16,873 nt of DNA from assembly GCA_014534155.1 (NCBI GenBank), contig JACVSB010000014.1, forward strand, positions 1 to 16,873. The letters are read 5' to 3'. Origin of the DNA: Thermoleophilia bacterium. GTDB taxonomy: Bacteria > Actinomycetota > Thermoleophilia > Gaiellales > Gaiellaceae. Below, piece by piece: positions 14,861 through 16,873 of the stretch (position 1 is its first letter; every line of letters begins with the position of its first letter). The notes below the pieces were generated by a model. The model saw nothing but the letters and a program-made list of their open reading frames with translations, ran no database searches and was not told where the DNA came from. The position numbers were made by a program, and so were the translations under genes.

Positions 14861-14878
14861 CTACCTAAGTTTCGGTAG
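14861..14878. promoter_or_regulatory. AT-rich imperfect palindrome, candidate operator in divergent promoter
   Basis: CTACCtAAgtTTcGGTAG is an 18-base dyad in which seven of nine base pairs match, inside the most AT-rich stretch of an otherwise GC-rich window (about 14855-14876). It lies between the divergent membrane-protein gene and the thioredoxin-like gene. On the plus strand it contains TAAGTT (14866-14871), which fits a -10 box about 60 bases ahead of the thioredoxin-like ATG, so a bound regulator would cover the promoter. No -35 element is convincing. The regulator is not identifiable here. Confidence 0.45.
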
Positions 14879-14933
14879 ACCCGGTGTGCGGGAAGGATTG
14901 GCGTGCGACCCCCCGACCCTGCCTGGAGGACCG

Positions 14934-15260
14934 ATGGCGACCGACCCCTCGCTCCCGCTGCTTGTCTTCTTTACGGCGAAGACGTCTGGCCCGGCGCGCC
15001 GCATGGAGAGCCTCCTCGCGCACCTCGCCCGGAAGGAGCACGCGCGCCTGCGCATCTCCCGCGTCGACGTAGACGCGAGCCCTGAGCTCGCCTCGAAGCT
15101 GGGAGTGGCGGACGTCCCGACGCTCGTGCTCGTCAAGGACCGCCGGCCGATCGCCCGCCTCGAGGGGCGTGTGAGTGCCCCGCAGATCGAGCAGATGCTG
15201 GCTCCGCACCTGGATCCCGGCGGGGCCGAGCCGCGCCGAGCCGAGCGTTCGGCGGCGTAG
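14934..15260 (+). CDS. Thioredoxin-fold protein lacking the CxxC active site
   Basis: 108 residues from the ATG at 14934, with a good GGAGGA ribosome site at 14925-14930. The thioredoxin outline is clear: strand LPLLVFFTAKTSGPARRMES, helix, strand ISRVDVDASPELASKLGV, cis-proline VPTLVLVKD (P62), and a final helix. Where thioredoxins have WCGPC, this reads TSGPA (S18, A21), so both redox cysteines are gone and the protein contains no cysteine at all. Disulfide exchange is therefore impossible; binding or chaperone-like roles are the alternatives. The short C-terminal tail (DPGGAEPRRAERSAA) looks disordered. It is alone on its strand, convergent with the E2 gene and divergent from the envelope gene unit. 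Confidence 0.85.
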   Translation: MATDPSLPLLVFFTAKTSGPARRMESLLAHLARKEHARLRISRVDVDASPELASKLGVADVPTLVLVKDRRPIARLEGRVSAPQIEQMLAPHLDPGGAEPRRAERSAA

Positions 15261-15288
15261 CCGCTTCCAGCGCTCCACATGGGACGCC

Positions 15289-15308
15289 GCGGCGGCCGCG
15301 CCCGCCGC
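15289..15308. terminator. GC-rich hairpin between convergent genes
   Basis: A perfect inverted repeat GCGGCGG-ccgcgc-CCGCCGC lies between the thioredoxin-like stop (15260) and the E2 stop codon (15308-15310), where a bidirectional terminator would be expected. There is no T-run on either side, so it is not a classical intrinsic terminator. Such GC-only hairpins are frequent in GC-rich genomes and it may have no function. Confidence 0.3.
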
Positions 15309-16468
15309 TACTCGGGCCGCTCGAGCCGCGCGATCACGTCGAGGAGGAACGCGCTCGCCCGGACGCCGTCGACGACGCGGTGGTCGAACGTGCAGGAGAG
15401 CCATCCGACCCTCCCGGCGACGATCTCTCCCTCCCGGACGACGGGCTGCTCGCGGATCCGGTGCAGGCCGAGGATCCCGACCTCCGGGTAGTTGACGAGC
15501 GGCGTCGCGAAGAGCCCGCCGAGCTTGCCTCCGCTCGAGACGGTGAAGGTGGAGCCCCGGAGCTCCTCCAGCGCGAGCGTCCCCGCGCGCGCCGCTTCCG
15601 CGAGACGGGCGGTCTCCCTCTCCAGCTCGTCCAGTGAGCGAGCGTCGGCCCCACGGACGACGGGAACGACGAGGCCCTTTTCCGTCTGGACGGCGATCCC
15701 GAGGTCGAAGCGCGCGCTGTACACGATCTCGTCCCCCTCGAGCCGCGCGTTCAGCTCGGGAACGCCCCGGAGACCGTGAACCGTCGCCGAGAGGAGGTAG
15801 GGGAGGTAGGAGCGCTCCCCTCGCGCCGCCTCGAGCTCCCCGAAGTCGCACTCCTCGACGACCGTGACCGCCGGGATCTCACGGTGCGCCGTCGTCAGGT
15901 GGTCCGCGATCAGCCTGCGCACGCCTCGGAGCGGCTCGCGCCTCTCGGCCTTCGCGCTTGCGGCCCCGTCGGCGCCGGGCGGCTCGGCCGGCGGCGCGGC
16001 GCCCGGCCGCTCGACGGCGCGGCGCACGTCCGCCTCGGTGACCCGACCCTGCGGCCCCGTCGCGGGGACGGTCGCGAGGTCGACGCCGAGCTCCCCGGCG
16101 AGCCGGCGGACGAGGGGTGTCGCGCGGACGCGCGCGCCCTCCGACCGGCGCGCGCTGACGGGCGAGGCGGAGGCCGCGCTCTGCTGGGGCGCGGGCTCGG
16201 CGCGGGGCTGGCCGCCGTCGGGGGGCGGTCCGTCCTCGCCGATCACGACGAGGAGCGTCCCGACCGGCACGGTTGCGCCCTCCTCGACGCAGATGCGGCT
16301 CACCCTCCCGGCCGCGGGCGACGGGATCTCGACGGTCGTCTTGTCAGTCTGGATCTCGAGCAGCGGGTCGTCCTCTCCGACGTTCTCCCCCTCGGCGACG
16401 AGCCACCGCGCGACCTCCCCTTCCGTCAGCCCTTCGCCGAGGTCGGGCAGCCTGAACTCGTACGCCAT
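15308..16468 (-). CDS. 2-oxoacid dehydrogenase E2 (dihydrolipoamide acyltransferase)
   Basis: 386 residues from the ATG at 16468 (MAYEFRLPDLGEGL). It is the core acyltransferase of a pyruvate or branched-chain 2-oxoacid dehydrogenase complex, moving the acyl group from lipoate to CoA. Domains in order: lipoyl domain 1-80 with lipoylated K43 in EIQTDKTTVEIP; a Pro/Ala linker; a peripheral-subunit-binding domain at about 115-152 (RATPLVRRLAGELGVDL, GPQGRVTEADV); a second linker; and a catalytic domain at about 175-386 with FDHRVVDG (H363, D367). There is one lipoyl domain only. ATG at 16477 is an alternative start; a further open extension to 16564 is Arg-rich and unlike the family. The gene follows E1 beta by 139 bases on the same strand. 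Lipoyl and linker features fit branched-chain (Bkd) complexes, but the substrate cannot be fixed. Confidence 0.93.
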   Translation of the reverse strand: MAYEFRLPDLGEGLTEGEVARWLVAEGENVGEDDPLLEIQTDKTTVEIPSPAAGRVSRICVEEGATVPVGTLLVVIGEDGPPPDGGQPRAEPAPQQSAASASPVSARRSEGARVRATPLVRRLAGELGVDLATVPATGPQGRVTEADVRRAVERPGAAPPAEPPGADGAASAKAERREPLRGVRRLIADHLTTAHREIPAVTVVEECDFGELEAARGERSYLPYLLSATVHGLRGVPELNARLEGDEIVYSARFDLGIAVQTEKGLVVPVVRGADARSLDELERETARLAEAARAGTLALEELRGSTFTVSSGGKLGGLFATPLVNYPEVGILGLHRIREQPVVREGEIVAGRVGWLSCTFDHRVVDGVRASAFLLDVIARLERPE

Positions 16469-16607
16469 CGGGGCCATTCTCACGAACGTGCGCCCCGGGT
16501 GCGCAGGGCCGCGGCCGACCGACCATGGGAGCGAGCGCGGCACGGTGGCGCGCCGACGCGGCACCGCGCGGCGACACGCGCGAGAGCGGCCGCCGCCGCG
16601 CCTTCGT
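16469..16607. other. 139-base gap between E1 beta and E2 genes
   Basis: The gap is GC-rich and holds no convincing gene, promoter or ribosome site. It is longer than the other same-strand gaps in this part of the window apart from the one before hemB. E2 may be expressed by read-through from E1 beta, or from a promoter too divergent to see. Confidence 0.4.
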
Positions 16608-16873
16608 CTAGAAGGCGAGGAGGCGGCGGACGGCGTCGAGGACGCGCTCGACCGAGGGCATGTACGCGTCCTCGATCTGCCAGTACGGGTACGGGACGTC
16701 GTACCCGGTTACACGCAGGACGGGGCCCTGCAGATCCAGGATCGCCTTCTCGGCGAGGAGAGCCGCGACCTCGGCGGCGAAGCCGCAGACGCGCGGCGCC
16801 TCCTGGACGACGACGGCGCGGCCGGTCCTCGCGACGGAGCCGAGCAGCGCCTCCTCGTCGAGCGGCTTCAGCG
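16608..16873 (-). CDS. 2-oxoacid dehydrogenase E1 component beta subunit, C-terminal part
   Basis: Only the last 87 residues are inside the window; the gene continues upstream beyond base 16873. The visible part starts LKPLDEEALLGSVARTGRAV and continues VVVQEAPRVCGFAAEVAALL and VTGYDVPYPYWQIEDAYMPS, ending AVRRLLAF and TAG. This is the transketolase C-terminal domain of E1 beta (PdhB/BkdB1 type), which pairs with E1 alpha to bind thiamine diphosphate and decarboxylate the 2-oxoacid. It directly precedes the E2 gene, the usual E1alpha-E1beta-E2 order. This frame is not broken by stops. Confidence 0.93.
   Translation of the reverse strand, partial: LKPLDEEALLGSVARTGRAVVVQEAPRVCGFAAEVAALLAEKAILDLQGPVLRVTGYDVPYPYWQIEDAYMPSVERVLDAVRRLLAF

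Noticed and set aside
13568..14878. 436-codon plus-strand open frame opposite the phosphodiesterase
   Set aside because: Shadow of a gene with a full set of metal ligands; composition dominated by Arg, Glu, Gly and Asp with no motif.
16469..16564. N-terminal extension of the E2 protein by 32 residues
   Set aside because: The extra residues are Arg-rich and do not belong to a lipoyl domain; the family starts at the MAYEFRLPDLGEG segment.

Overview
The window is strongly GC-rich chromosomal DNA with tightly packed genes, many GTG starts and several 4-8 base gene overlaps. A Rieske protein with three predicted membrane segments, a menaquinone-type UbiD, GtrA and GT87-like membrane glycosyltransferases, and several -10-like boxes lying 6-8 bases from start codons point to a high-GC actinobacterium. 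I infer a Thermoleophilia-type lineage (Gaiellales/Solirubrobacterales-like) from the look of the proteins; no rRNA or marker gene confirms it. I found no tRNA, rRNA, IS element, prophage gene or CRISPR array.

Region 1 (1-7102, all minus strand, read right to left): an ABC exporter pair (ATPase, ABC-2 permease), hemB, a small helical protein resembling a degenerate polyprenyl synthase, a 63-residue membrane protein, a UbiD-family decarboxylase, then the Rieske protein and a b6-type cytochrome b that runs off the window. The common theme is respiratory electron transport: haem synthesis, probable menaquinone maturation and the quinol:cytochrome c reductase core.

Region 2 (7103-8892, plus strand): after a 222-base divergent intergenic region comes a two-gene unit. 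It holds a membrane-anchored LytM/M23-like protein that has lost one zinc ligand, and a YmdB/TIGR00282 metallophosphodiesterase that appears to start at CTG inside a CTGA stop/start overlap.

Region 3 (8855-14857, minus strand): a six-gene unit reading a small membrane protein, an alkaline-phosphatase-superfamily phosphodiesterase, protein-L-isoaspartate methyltransferase, a GtrA-like flippase-type protein, a membrane glycosyltransferase-like protein with an N-terminal PepSY-like domain, and a GT87/DUF2029-like membrane glycosyltransferase. It looks like a cell-envelope glycolipid or glycan module carrying a protein-repair enzyme. Its last gene overlaps the phosphodiesterase gene of region 2 tail to tail.

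Region 4 (14858-16873): a short divergent promoter region with a conspicuous AT-rich palindrome, a thioredoxin-fold protein without the CxxC pair (plus strand), then on the minus strand a 2-oxoacid dehydrogenase E2 preceded by the C-terminus of E1 beta, cut by the window edge.

Most genes are familiar families. The second-look material is in degenerate enzymes (thioredoxin without cysteines, LytM without its first His, prenyl-synthase-like protein without DDxxD, ABC ATPase without the H-loop His), the CTG start, and repeated leaderless-type promoter geometry. Long open frames opposite real genes are GC-driven shadows and are not annotated.
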